NCBI GenBank assembly: GCA_023391725.1 | Contig: JAEWAH010000043.1 | Coordinates: forward strand, 1 to 10,219 | Length of the DNA: 10,219 nucleotides | Source: Bacillota bacterium | GTDB lineage: Bacteria > Bacillota > Clostridia > Christensenellales > Aristaeellaceae | Direction: 5' to 3' | Shown here: positions 1 to 6,156 of the stretch, piece after piece | Layout: the number at the start of each line of letters is the position of its first letter | Numbering within the stretch: position 1 is the stretch's first letter | Notes under the pieces: model-generated | What the model was told of the DNA's origin: nothing | The model's input: only the letters and a program-made list of their open reading frames with translations | The model's database searches: none | Program-made: the position numbers and the translations under genes

Positions 1-373
1 ACGCGACCAGGGCTTTCCGGTCGCCCTGGACCTTCGGAGGCAAATGACAAAAAACATCCTTGCCACTATTGCAGTCACTGACAGACGCAAGAAGGTTTCG
101 CGCCTACGGGCGCGACTAGGGCTTTCCGGTCGCCCTGGACCTTCGGAGGCTAATAAAAATATTTTCTGCTAATGCAGCCATTGGCAGACGCAAAGGGTTT
201 CGCGCCTGCGGACGCGACCAGGGCTTTCCGGTCGCCCTGGACCTTCGGAGGCAAATGACAAAAAACATCCTTGCCACTATTGCAGTCATTGACAGACGCA
301 AGAAGGTTTCGCGCCTGCGGGCACGACCAGGGCGATCCTAACGCCCTGGACCTTCGGAGCAGCATCCTAAATG
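1..373. repeat. Tandem array of ~102-109 bp hairpin repeat units
   Basis: Three full units (about 2-110, 111-212, 213-321) and a partial one (322-373) follow each other head to tail; the array probably continues left of the window. Units 1 and 3 are 109 bp and differ at only two positions. Unit 2 is 102 bp: it shares the flanking parts but has a different AT-rich centre. Each unit opens with a CCAGGGC/GCCCTGG hairpin (7-29 in unit 1) followed by CCTTCGGAGG. Unit junctions form a second GC-rich hairpin (99-114: CGCGCC, loop TACG, GGCGCG). The last unit keeps the first stem (327-334 with 342-349) although its loop is entirely different. The array lies directly 3' of glnS, but no T-run follows any stem, so it is not a standard terminator. 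No convincing gene is present. Function unknown. Confidence 0.9.
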
Positions 374-2083
374 CTATTTGCTTACCTTCGCCCAGCTATC
401 CTTCAGGCTCACCACACGGTTGAACACGGGAAGGGCATCTGTGGAATCCTGGTCCTTGCAGAAGTAACCCATACGCAGGAACTGGAAGGTGGCGCCGGTG
501 TTGGCATCAAGAAGGGCGGGTTCGCCGACTCCGTTTAAGATGGTGAGGCTGGTCTTATTCAGGCGGCTGATGAAGTCCTTCTTGGCGGGGGTGGCGGCCT
601 TTTCGCCCGTCTCGTCGTCCTCTTCCTCCTGGTCGTTTTCGTCGGCCAGCAGTGGCTCATACAGCCTGGCTTCCAGGTTCACGGCATCCTTCGCGTTCAC
701 CCAATGGAGCGTACCCTTCACCTTGCGAGCCGCGCCCTCGCTGCCGCTGCGGCTGTCCAAATCCACAGTGCAGCGAAGTTCAGTCACGTTCCCTGCCGCG
801 TCCTTTACGCACTCGTCGCAGCGGATGATATACGCGCCTTTTAAGCGCACCTCGCCGCCGGGATAGAGGCGGAAGAACTTCTTCACGGGCTCTTCCATGA
901 AGTCTTCCTGCTCGATATACAGCTCCCGGCCAAAGGTCACCTCACGGACGCCCATTTCGGGATGTTCCGGGTGGTTTTCCATCTCCACTTTTTCCGTCTT
1001 GCCTTCGGGCCAGTTGGTCAGAACGACTTTCAAGGGGTTCAATACGGCCATGATCCTGGGCGCTTTCCCCCCGAGATCTTCCCTTACGCAGTGCTCCAGG
1101 AGCGCAAAATCCACGGTGCTGTCAGCCTTGTTGATGCCCACCCGGTCGATAAAATCCCGGATGGATTCAGGGGTATAGCCGCGGCGGCGCATAGCGCACA
1201 GTGTCGGCATCCGGGGATCGTCCCAGCCGGCCACAAAGCCTTCTTCCACGAGCTTTCGCAAATAACGCTTGCTCATGATGGTACGGGTGATGTTCAGCCG
1301 CGCGAATTCAATCTGCCGGGGCTTGCCTGGCAGCATATGCGCGGACTTTTCTACCACCCAATCGTACAGAGGCCGATGGTCTTCATACTCCAGGGAGCAC
1401 ATGGAATGGGTGATCCCCTCCAGCGCGTCGCCGATGGGGTGGGCAAAATCGTACATGGGGTAGATGCACCAATCCTTGCCCGTGCGGTGGTGCTCCTTAT
1501 AGAGGATGCGGTACATGGCCGGGTCCCGCATGTTGATGTTGGGGGAAGCCATATTGATCTTGGACCTTAAAACATACCGGCCCTCCGGGAATTCCCCGGC
1601 CCGCATACGCCGGAACAAATCAAGGCTTTCTTCCATGGGCCTGTCCCTGAAAGGGGAGTTTTTGCCAGGGCTCGTCAGCGTGCCGCGATATTCCCGCATC
1701 TGCTCCTGAGTGAGCTCATCCACATAGGCAAGGTCCCGTTTGATCCAGTCCTCGGCGATCTGATAGCACTTTTCATAATAATCGCTGGCGAAGAACAAGC
1801 CGCCCTTCCACTCAAAGCCCAGCCAGCGGATATCCTCCATGATACCATCGACGTATTCTGTTTCTTCCTTGGCGGGGTTGGTATCGTCAAAGCGCAGGTT
1901 GCAAAGCCCTTGGAACCTGTCCGCAGCGCCAAAATCCGCCACAAGCGCCTTGCAGTGGCCGATGTGAAGATAGCCGTTGGGCTCGGGAGGGAAACGTGTG
2001 TGCACGCGCTGGTAACGGCCTGCCGCCAGGTCTTGGTCGATGGCTTCCCAGATAAAATTGGTACGTGCCGCTTCGTTTTCCAT
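374..2083 (-). CDS. glnS: Glutaminyl-tRNA synthetase (GlnRS)
   Basis: This cytoplasmic class I aminoacyl-tRNA synthetase charges tRNA-Gln with glutamine using ATP. The predicted protein is 569 residues, close to the roughly 554 of the E. coli enzyme. The class I signatures are clear: PPEPNGYLHIGH at residues 32-43 (HIGH at 40-43) and the KMSKR equivalent IMSKR at 269-273. The C-terminal half is the beta-barrel anticodon-binding region, ending in a GlnRS-typical stretch (AFQF-like TFQFLRMGYFC, then PVFNR and DSWAKV). An acidic Asp/Glu-rich linker at about residues 479-497 interrupts this region. The start chosen is the ATG at 2083, preceded by GGGAGG seven bases upstream (2091-2096). A longer reading frame to 2149 would run through the promoter region. 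Many Bacillota lack GlnRS and use Glu-tRNA-Gln amidation; a GlnRS is known in some Clostridia. Confidence 0.97.
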   Translation of the reverse strand: MENEAARTNFIWEAIDQDLAAGRYQRVHTRFPPEPNGYLHIGHCKALVADFGAADRFQGLCNLRFDDTNPAKEETEYVDGIMEDIRWLGFEWKGGLFFASDYYEKCYQIAEDWIKRDLAYVDELTQEQMREYRGTLTSPGKNSPFRDRPMEESLDLFRRMRAGEFPEGRYVLRSKINMASPNINMRDPAMYRILYKEHHRTGKDWCIYPMYDFAHPIGDALEGITHSMCSLEYEDHRPLYDWVVEKSAHMLPGKPRQIEFARLNITRTIMSKRYLRKLVEEGFVAGWDDPRMPTLCAMRRRGYTPESIRDFIDRVGINKADSTVDFALLEHCVREDLGGKAPRIMAVLNPLKVVLTNWPEGKTEKVEMENHPEHPEMGVREVTFGRELYIEQEDFMEEPVKKFFRLYPGGEVRLKGAYIIRCDECVKDAAGNVTELRCTVDLDSRSGSEGAARKVKGTLHWVNAKDAVNLEARLYEPLLADENDQEEEDDETGEKAATPAKKDFISRLNKTSLTILNGVGEPALLDANTGATFQFLRMGYFCKDQDSTDALPVFNRVVSLKDSWAKVSK

Positions 2084-2140
2084 ACAAATACCTCCCGCTG
2101 TCAAAATGTTCTTTGTTTGTTTTTTCCATGGAAGTAGACA

Positions 2141-2176
2141 TTTTAACATTATATCCCCAGCTGTCCCAAATTACAA
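2141..2176 (-). promoter_or_regulatory. Sigma-A-type promoter of glnS
   Basis: On the minus strand, a perfect -10 TATAAT (2153-2148) lies 17 bases downstream of a TTGTAA -35 box (2176-2171; two mismatches to TTGACA). Transcription would begin near 2141, giving a leader of about 58 bases before the ATG at 2083. That is too short for a T-box riboswitch, so expression looks constitutive at this level. Confidence 0.7.
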
Positions 2177-2228
2177 GACAAGTGCTGCGCGAGAGATAAG
2201 GAAATTTGCAGGGATGCGCATGAGGATT

Positions 2229-2268
2229 TTCGGGAGGACCTCCTTTTGAGAAAGGAGGTCCTCCCGAA
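2229..2268. repeat. Perfect 18-bp inverted repeat with 4-base loop
   Basis: TTCGGGAGGACCTCCTTT (2229-2246), loop TGAG (2247-2250), and the exact reverse complement (2251-2268). It forms a very stable hairpin on either strand, but no T-run follows in either direction, so a standard terminator is unlikely. The arms contain ACCTCCTTT and AAAGGAGGT, identical to the 16S anti-Shine-Dalgarno core and its complement. Confidence 0.9.
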
Positions 2269-2447
2269 CCCTCTCCAGGAAAACTGCAAAGGGGGAAGCT
2301 TTTATGTCAGCTTTATACCATCTTCCCTTGATCTCCCACGCTTTTGCAGGGTGCTTCCCATACGATGACGTTATTCTCACACAATCCTGATATGGTAGGC
2401 ATGGAGATCTATAAAATGAAGCAAAGTCCCTCCTCTCCCCGGAAAAG

Positions 2448-2484
2448 GGCCGTCCCCGCAGGATTGGTATTCCCGGGGGCGGCC
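2448..2484 (+). repeat. GC-rich terminator-like hairpin in the divergent spacer
   Basis: GGCCGTCCCCG (2448-2458) pairs with CGGGGGCGGCC (2474-2484): 11 bp, including one position that is a G-U wobble only in a plus-strand transcript (a C-A mismatch on the other strand). TCTTTC follows on the plus strand, only a weak T-rich tail. It lies upstream of the AraC promoter and downstream of no visible gene, so it may be a relic terminator or an intergenic repeat. Confidence 0.5.
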
Positions 2485-2612
2485 TCTTTCTGCCTGAAAG
2501 ATCGTCCATGCCCTGATGTGAGCCCTATTTGTGCAGCGCAGATAATAATGCCCAAAGCCTGTACTCCTCCTGTATTTTTATGGGATGCAAAGTGTGTACC
2601 GGCCCGCCTGCC

Positions 2613-2641
2613 TTGACAAGGGGAGAGGAGATGTATACAAT
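2613..2641 (+). promoter_or_regulatory. Strong sigma-A-like promoter at the 5' end of the AraC gene
   Basis: A perfect TTGACA (2613-2618) is followed after exactly 17 bases by TACAAT (2636-2641), one mismatch from the -10 consensus. Transcription would start near 2648. This lies on top of the nearest ATG start (2640) and its ribosome binding site (GAGGAG, 2625-2630). If the promoter is used, the protein must start further downstream, most plausibly at the TTG at 2688. Confidence 0.55.
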
Positions 2642-3602
2642 GTTAAAAATGGTAAGTATTTGGCCCTATTTCAGGAGGGTGAGCACATTGTCCGAATACT
2701 TTTTTGGCGAAGGCGACCTGTCGCTCAACGTTCAGCCCAAGCTATCCGTAGAAGGCGTGCAGGAGGCGGACCAGCTGGCGCGCCTGAGCGGCGTTTGGAT
2801 CCATGCCGCGGGCAGCGTGATGCTGCAGGCCGGCGCATATCCGGTAAAGACGCGGACCCAGTGGCGCTGGATAGCTGCGGACAACGGCCGGCTGGAGCTT
2901 ACATGGGGCGGGAGCCAGACGCTCTCTTTCCAGGCGGGAGAATGCTGCGTGATCCCGCCGGATACGTTTGACGCTGTGCTGTCAGCCTCCGGCGAGGCAC
3001 GTATCCTGTGGCTGGCTCTGGATGGCCCGCTGGCGCCTTCCTTTCTGACCAGGATGGGGGTGCTTTTGCACACGCCCATCAAGCAGGGTGCGCTGCCCTC
3101 CCAGCTGTATCTCACACGGCAGATCGTGCAGGTGATCGTGCGCCATTCGGGCACGGGAGACGCATCCTTCCAGCTCCAGCAACTTTTGTGGGGCATGCTG
3201 GCTTCCCACGCCGGGCAGCCGGTAGCCATGGACGCCATGCTTTCCCATGAGATTGCCAAGGTGGTGGACGCGCTTCGGGCTAACCAGTACCGGGATAATT
3301 TCTCCCTGGCGGAGATGGCGGCCATCTCCCGCATGCCCATGGAGACCTTCCGCAAGCGGTTCGTGGCGGAGGTGGGCATGCCGCCGCTGGGGTATCTGCT
3401 ATTTTGCAAAATGGAGCGGGCCAAGGCCCTCCTGCAGCAGAATTATTCCGTGAAGCAGGCCGGGGCCGAGGTGGGCATGCAGGACCCATATCACTTTTCC
3501 AAACAATTCAAAAACATCGTGGGCATGAGCCCCTCCAACTATGTGAAGCACGCCCTGCCGGAAAAGGACAAAAAGGAACGCTTAAAGGGCGTTAAGGAAT
3601 AG
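2640..3602 (+). CDS. AraC-family transcriptional regulator
   Basis: A DNA-binding regulator of 320 residues from the ATG at 2640. The N-terminal ~150 residues look like the cupin-type sensing half of AraC proteins (GSVMLQAGAYPV, then FQAGECCVIPPDTFDAV at about 97-113). The C-terminal part (about 205-303) is a typical AraC/XylS double helix-turn-helix: first helix pair about 222-243 (LAEMAAISRMPMETFRKRF), second about 270-303 with the family signature GMQDPYHFSKQFKNIVGMSP. A basic tail follows. The effector is unknown. The start is uncertain. ATG 2640 has GAGGAG nine bases upstream, but a consensus-like promoter overlaps it. TTG 2688 has AGGAGG (2673-2678) nine bases upstream and would give 304 residues; the first 16 codons of the longer form look non-coding. 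No obvious partner gene adjoins it, so its targets cannot be inferred. Confidence 0.93.
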   Translation: MLKMVSIWPYFRRVSTLSEYFFGEGDLSLNVQPKLSVEGVQEADQLARLSGVWIHAAGSVMLQAGAYPVKTRTQWRWIAADNGRLELTWGGSQTLSFQAGECCVIPPDTFDAVLSASGEARILWLALDGPLAPSFLTRMGVLLHTPIKQGALPSQLYLTRQIVQVIVRHSGTGDASFQLQQLLWGMLASHAGQPVAMDAMLSHEIAKVVDALRANQYRDNFSLAEMAAISRMPMETFRKRFVAEVGMPPLGYLLFCKMERAKALLQQNYSVKQAGAEVGMQDPYHFSKQFKNIVGMSPSNYVKHALPEKDKKERLKGVKE

Positions 3603-3610
3603 CATGCTTT

Positions 3611-3642
3611 GGCCCGGGATATGTGTCCCGGGCCTGTTTTTT
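3611..3642 (+). terminator. Rho-independent terminator after the AraC gene
   Basis: GGCCCGGGA (3611-3619), a 6-base loop, TCCCGGGCC (3626-3634), then TG and six T's (3637-3642). It begins eight bases after the AraC stop codon. It should separate the regulator from the small gene downstream, at least partly. Confidence 0.93.
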
Positions 3643-3675
3643 GGATGAAAGCATATTGCAAAAGAGGAGACAGAT

Positions 3676-3975
3676 ATGAAAAAGACAATCATTGAGGATT
3701 ACGAGTTCACCGTGACAGTACTTGCTGTGGGGAGGGAAAACAATCCGGAGCATTGCAGGATGGGGTTTGAGGTGGATGATACCTTTACCTGCAAGTATGA
3801 CTGCCCGGCGGCGTTCTGCCCCAAGACCATGTTCAAGCTGCATACGCTTTGCGAGGCTGTCCGGGCGGGTGGGGATTTGAGAAACCTGGGCGGGAATGAG
3901 CCCATGGGCATGAAGTTCAATTGCGCGGACGGGGTTGTAAAGTTTTATTTGATGGGGAGGAAGCTGGAGGAATAA
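3676..3975 (+). CDS. Small cysteine-rich protein, TIGR04076-like
   Basis: A 99-residue soluble protein with six cysteines (27, 39, 43, 48, 59, 83). The central stretch KYDCPAAFCP (40-49) followed by a short helix and a conserved-looking C-terminal strand resembles the TIGR04076 family, small proteins of unknown function with a CP-x2-FCP core. That assignment is from memory of the family pattern and is moderate in strength. The closely spaced cysteines could bind a metal, but this is inference. There is no signal peptide or membrane segment. The start at 3676 is supported by AGAGGAG six bases upstream. No clear promoter lies in the 33 bases between the AraC terminator and the start, so it may depend on read-through or on a weak promoter I cannot see. 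No functional partner is evident. Confidence 0.85.
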   Translation: MKKTIIEDYEFTVTVLAVGRENNPEHCRMGFEVDDTFTCKYDCPAAFCPKTMFKLHTLCEAVRAGGDLRNLGGNEPMGMKFNCADGVVKFYLMGRKLEE

Positions 3976-4022
3976 GGCAGACGCGGGCTATTTTATAACC
4001 ATAAGGTAATGTGCCTTTTACA

Positions 4023-4142
4023 CCTCATCCGGCCTATGCACCGTGACCGCTTCGCGTTCTCGGTGTTCCGCATGTCGCTTCGCTCCAATGCTTCAGGTTC
4101 GCTTCGCTCACCCGCCGGCCACCTTCCCCTCAAGGGGAAGGC
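4023..4142. repeat. CCTTCCCC intergenic element, expanded copy
   Basis: It starts with CCTCATCCGGCC (4023-4034) and ends with CCGGCCACC plus the hairpin CCTTCCCCT-CA-AGGGGAAGG (4122-4141), then CTTTT. The same beginning and end occur at 4258-4301, but here about 80 bp of TTCGCTTCGCTC-like sequence separates them. The final stem followed by CTTTT could act as a weak terminator for the small plus-strand gene. Confidence 0.75.
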
Positions 4143-4257
4143 TTTTGGGGGCGACGCTCCCTGGTAATTGATCCGCGTAGCAGGCGGGCGCGACTCCTTC
4201 CGTCACGGCTCTGCCGTGCCTTAAGAATCCCTCCACCGCTTCGCGGTCCCCTTCCTT

Positions 4258-4301
4258 CCTCATCCGGCGCCGCGGCGCCACCTTCCCCTAAAGGGGAAGG
4301 C
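4258..4301. repeat. CCTTCCCC intergenic element, compact copy
   Basis: CCTCATCCGGCG (4258-4269), a short GC-rich middle, and the hairpin CCTTCCCCT-AA-AGGGGAAGG (4281-4300). It is the second copy of the element at 4023-4142, with the internal segment almost absent and a different 2-base loop. No T-run follows. Confidence 0.8.
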
Positions 4302-4404
4302 AAGCCGGGAGGCGTTATGCGCCCCTACGCCCTGCAATGTATTTTTTGCCGCCGCTACCCAGCATAGCGGAAGCAAGCACCCAATCCCAAACCTCCAGCA
4401 GTAG

Positions 4405-4423
4405 GGGCGACCATTGATCGCCC
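4405..4423. repeat. GGGCGA/TCGCCC short palindrome
   Basis: GGGCGA (4405-4410), 7-base spacer CCATTGA, TCGCCC (4418-4423). It is a small stem within the repeat mosaic, immediately after GTAG. I see no regulatory role. Confidence 0.6.
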
Positions 4424-4436
4424 GTCCCAGAGGAGC

Positions 4437-4466
4437 AACGAGGGGACGCCGAAGCGTCCCCTCGTT
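4437..4466. repeat. 13-bp hairpin in the repeat mosaic
   Basis: AACGAGGGGACGC (4437-4449), loop CGAA, GCGTCCCCTCGTT (4454-4466), followed by TGTAAT. It is a perfect stem. The TT at the 3' end is too short for a confident terminator call, but in a plus-strand transcript it could still slow polymerase. Confidence 0.8.
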
Positions 4467-4477
4467 TGTAATCGTCT

Positions 4478-4496
4478 CGGCTGGCTCCGCCAGCCG
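4478..4496. repeat. 8-bp GC hairpin
   Basis: CGGCTGGC (4478-4485), loop TCC, GCCAGCCG (4489-4496). It sits directly between the 13-bp hairpin and the long palindrome, as one more unit of the mosaic. Confidence 0.75.
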
Positions 4497-4525
4497 GGCG
4501 GGGTTTGCGGAGCAAACATTCCTTA

Positions 4526-4600
4526 CACGATTCACTGGCCGCATGCCGGGGCCAGCCAAGCGCAGCGCAGGATGGCGCATAGGCATGCAAGTGAATCGTG
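4526..4600. repeat. 75-bp imperfect palindrome with long terminal arms
   Basis: CACGATTCACT (4526-4536) is the exact inverse of AGTGAATCGTG (4590-4600). Inside it, GCATGCC (4541-4547) is the inverse of GGCATGC (4582-4588). The 34-base centre is GC-rich. The matching ends give it the look of a small palindromic mobile-type element, but no target duplication or transposase is visible. Confidence 0.8.
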
Positions 4601-4605
4601 CAACT

Positions 4606-4646
4606 GCAAAAAGAAGGCGCTGGTACGACCAGCGCCTTCTTTTTGC
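4606..4646. terminator. Bidirectional rho-independent terminator
   Basis: A perfect 19-bp inverted repeat (4606-4624 and 4628-4646) around the 3-base loop ACG. Its outer ends are A-rich and T-rich (GCAAAAAGAAGG / CCTTCTTTTTGC), so each strand gives a GC stem followed by T's. It ends two bases beyond the glycosyltransferase stop codon on the minus strand, and also blocks plus-strand read-through from the left. Confidence 0.93.
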
Positions 4647-4648
4647 AA

Positions 4649-6082
4649 TCATTTCGCTCCCGCTTTTGCCACCGTCGCCTCGGCGGATTCTGCCGAAGAG
4701 GCTTTGGCCAGCAGCGCGGGCCTGTGCGCAGCCCTGGCGGGCAGGCGAACTTCCTTGCCCTTTTCCAAACGCTTGAGCCGGATCCTGTGCTCCGTCTTCA
4801 CCCACTGGCTCTGGCGGCGGTGCAGGAAAAGGCCCGTGATCTGGGAGCAGGTGGCCAGCAGCATGTTCAAAATAAAGCTAACGGCAGTCTTGGGCAGGGT
4901 GCGAAGGCGGAAGTTGGAACGGTTATCCAGCCAATCCGCCAGATAGAACAGGAAGAAGAAGCTGTAGCAGAAGATGAGCATGGAGCTGATCGTGGAGAAC
5001 CAGCTTCCCTGGGCGGCCTGGGCCGCTGCCGCAGCCTTTATCATCTCCTCAGCGGTGGTTCCGACTTTCGCCAGATCCATAAAATAGAAGACGGCGGCGC
5101 TTATAAACTGGAAGATGACCACCACAAATGACACGGTCAAGCTGTACATGTACGTGATCATGGAGATGGCTTCCCAGATGGAGACCTCGCCCTTCCAAAG
5201 CGCACGCATGATCTTGGGTGTGTTGCGGAAGGTCACAAACCAGTGCCCTTGGGCCCAGCGGGTGCGCTGGCGATAGCTGGCGCGGGCCGTGGTGGGCTTT
5301 TCGTCGTACACGCGGACATTATGGTTCCAGGCGATGCGCTTGCCGGCCAGCGTGGCTTCCACCTGGATTTCAAAATCCTCAGTGAGAGACTTGGTTGTCC
5401 AGCCGCCCCGCTGATACAGATACTGGGTGGAGGTGGCAAAACCCGTGCCGCCGATGGAGCAGTTAAGCCCCAGGCGGTACTTGGCAAGCTGAAAGAAGCG
5501 ATTGGTGATGGTATAGCTGACATAATAGAACCAGGCCACCAGACCCTTTTTGTTCTTGGCGCCAAGGTAGCACTGGATGAATTCCGGTTTGTTTTCGCTG
5601 ATGTACTGGCTGTTGAGCTCCAGAAGCATGTCCGGATCCAACAGGTTGTCCGCGTCGAAGATCATCAGCATATCGTAATTGTCCTGATAACCCTCCAGGA
5701 TGTTCAGCGCCCGGTGCAAAGCGATAGGCTTGCCCGTAGGATCATCCGGATGCTCCTTGTGAAGCACAATCACGTTGGCGCCCATCTGACGGGCTACATC
5801 CTCGGTGCGGTCAGTGCAATTATCTGCGATAATGTAAAAATCGTAAAGTTCCTTGGGATAGTCCATATGTGAAAGGTTTTCGATAATATCCGGGATCACG
5901 GTCTCTTCATTGTGAGCGGGCACCAATACCAAAAAACGGGATTGGGGAGTGTGTTCTTTATACCCCTTCTCCCGTTTTTTAAAGCCAAAAAGGCTGAGAA
6001 AAAGCTGATAAACCATCAAAATCATCACAAAGATGCCGCAAAACGAGGTCATGATTTCCAGGATCATGCGTACCGTCTGCAC
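4649..6082 (-). CDS. Membrane-bound processive glycosyltransferase, family 2
   Basis: A 477-residue integral membrane GT2 enzyme, probably polymerising or extending a cell-surface polysaccharide from a nucleotide sugar at the inner membrane face. One N-terminal membrane segment (about 6-33) precedes a cytoplasmic catalytic domain with PAHNEE (55-60), ADNCTD (86-91), the metal-binding DAD (143-145), TED with the presumed catalytic Asp (234-236) and QRTRW (272-276). The Q-x-x-RW motif is the hallmark of processive synthases (cellulose, hyaluronan, poly-GlcNAc types). Three further membrane segments follow (about 310-336, 363-383, 400-420), then a basic, Ala-rich tail. The start is GTG at 6082, with GGGAGG seven bases upstream (6090-6095). 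The longer frame from a TTG at 6193 starts inside the -35 box. The sugar and product are not readable, and no biosynthesis partners adjoin it. Confidence 0.93.
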   Translation of the reverse strand: MQTVRMILEIMTSFCGIFVMILMVYQLFLSLFGFKKREKGYKEHTPQSRFLVLVPAHNEETVIPDIIENLSHMDYPKELYDFYIIADNCTDRTEDVARQMGANVIVLHKEHPDDPTGKPIALHRALNILEGYQDNYDMLMIFDADNLLDPDMLLELNSQYISENKPEFIQCYLGAKNKKGLVAWFYYVSYTITNRFFQLAKYRLGLNCSIGGTGFATSTQYLYQRGGWTTKSLTEDFEIQVEATLAGKRIAWNHNVRVYDEKPTTARASYRQRTRWAQGHWFVTFRNTPKIMRALWKGEVSIWEAISMITYMYSLTVSFVVVIFQFISAAVFYFMDLAKVGTTAEEMIKAAAAAQAAQGSWFSTISSMLIFCYSFFFLFYLADWLDNRSNFRLRTLPKTAVSFILNMLLATCSQITGLFLHRRQSQWVKTEHRIRLKRLEKGKEVRLPARAAHRPALLAKASSAESAEATVAKAGAK

Positions 6083-6156
6083 AATGAAACCTCCCTGGCC
6101 TTCCGGCGCTTTAGTCCTACACCGGGGCCGATCCAGCAGCGGATAAAAAAACGAAT

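Larger units (their letters stand above)
2177..2612. other. Divergent intergenic spacer between glnS and the AraC gene
   Basis: This stretch separates the two divergent promoters and has no convincing gene. It holds an 18-bp perfect inverted repeat (2229-2268), a second GC-rich hairpin (2448-2484) and a small 6-bp hairpin next to it (TCTTTC/GAAAGA, 2485-2501). Open frames on either strand here (for example minus 2171-2509) have no ribosome binding site or recognisable domain, and run through the palindromes and the glnS -35 box. The material resembles intergenic repeat sequence rather than a coding region. Confidence 0.6.
3976..4648. other. Convergent intergenic region made of hairpin repeats
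   Basis: The spacer between the small plus-strand gene and the minus-strand glycosyltransferase contains no convincing gene. It is a string of palindromic elements: two CCTTCCCC-type elements (4023-4142, 4258-4301), a GGGCGA/TCGCCC stem (4405-4423), a 13-bp hairpin (4437-4466), a CGGCTGGC hairpin (4478-4496), a long imperfect palindrome (4526-4600) and a perfect bidirectional terminator (4606-4646). Short repeats of CGCTTCGC/TTCGCTTCGCTC type fill 4048-4110. Long open frames on both strands here read through the palindromes and lack ribosome binding sites and domains. Confidence 0.75.

Noticed and set aside
44..172. Small open frame in the array starting at ATG 44 after GGAGG (42 codons; a similar frame recurs in unit 3)
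   Set aside because: The GGAGG is only three bases from the ATG, the frame simply reads through the repeat hairpins, and the version in unit 3 ends at a different place. Best explained by the repeat sequence.
116..365. Minus-strand open frames with internally repeated peptide
   Set aside because: The peptide repetition follows from the DNA tandem repeat. No ribosome binding site or domain is present.
1..373. CRISPR-like array
   Set aside because: Units are about 100 bp with long conserved parts, the centres of units 1 and 3 are the same sequence, and there is no short uniform repeat with unique spacers nor any cas gene.
2084..2500. T-box riboswitch upstream of glnS
   Set aside because: The inferred transcript start is only about 58 bases from the ATG. 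I found no T-box-like AGGGTGG sequence or specifier stem, and the hairpin at 2229-2268 lies upstream of the promoter and lacks a T-run.
2171..2509. 112-codon minus-strand frame in the divergent spacer
   Set aside because: It contains the 18-bp palindrome and the glnS -35 box, has no ribosome binding site and no recognisable domain. Likely repeat-derived.
3976..4648. Insertion sequence remnant
   Set aside because: No transposase fragment or target-site duplication could be seen. The palindromes are described as repeats instead.
4260..4805. Minus-strand 181-codon frame and other long frames on both strands at 4315-5131
   Set aside because: They read across palindromic elements, the terminator and the 3' end of the glycosyltransferase in the wrong frame. 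The composition is Arg/Pro/Gly-rich, as expected for spurious frames in GC-rich repeats.
5243..5872. Long plus-strand frame antisense to the glycosyltransferase (similar frames at 962-1570 and 6586-7281)
   Set aside because: These are shadows of well-identified genes on the other strand with clear family motifs; GC-rich third positions keep the antisense frame open.
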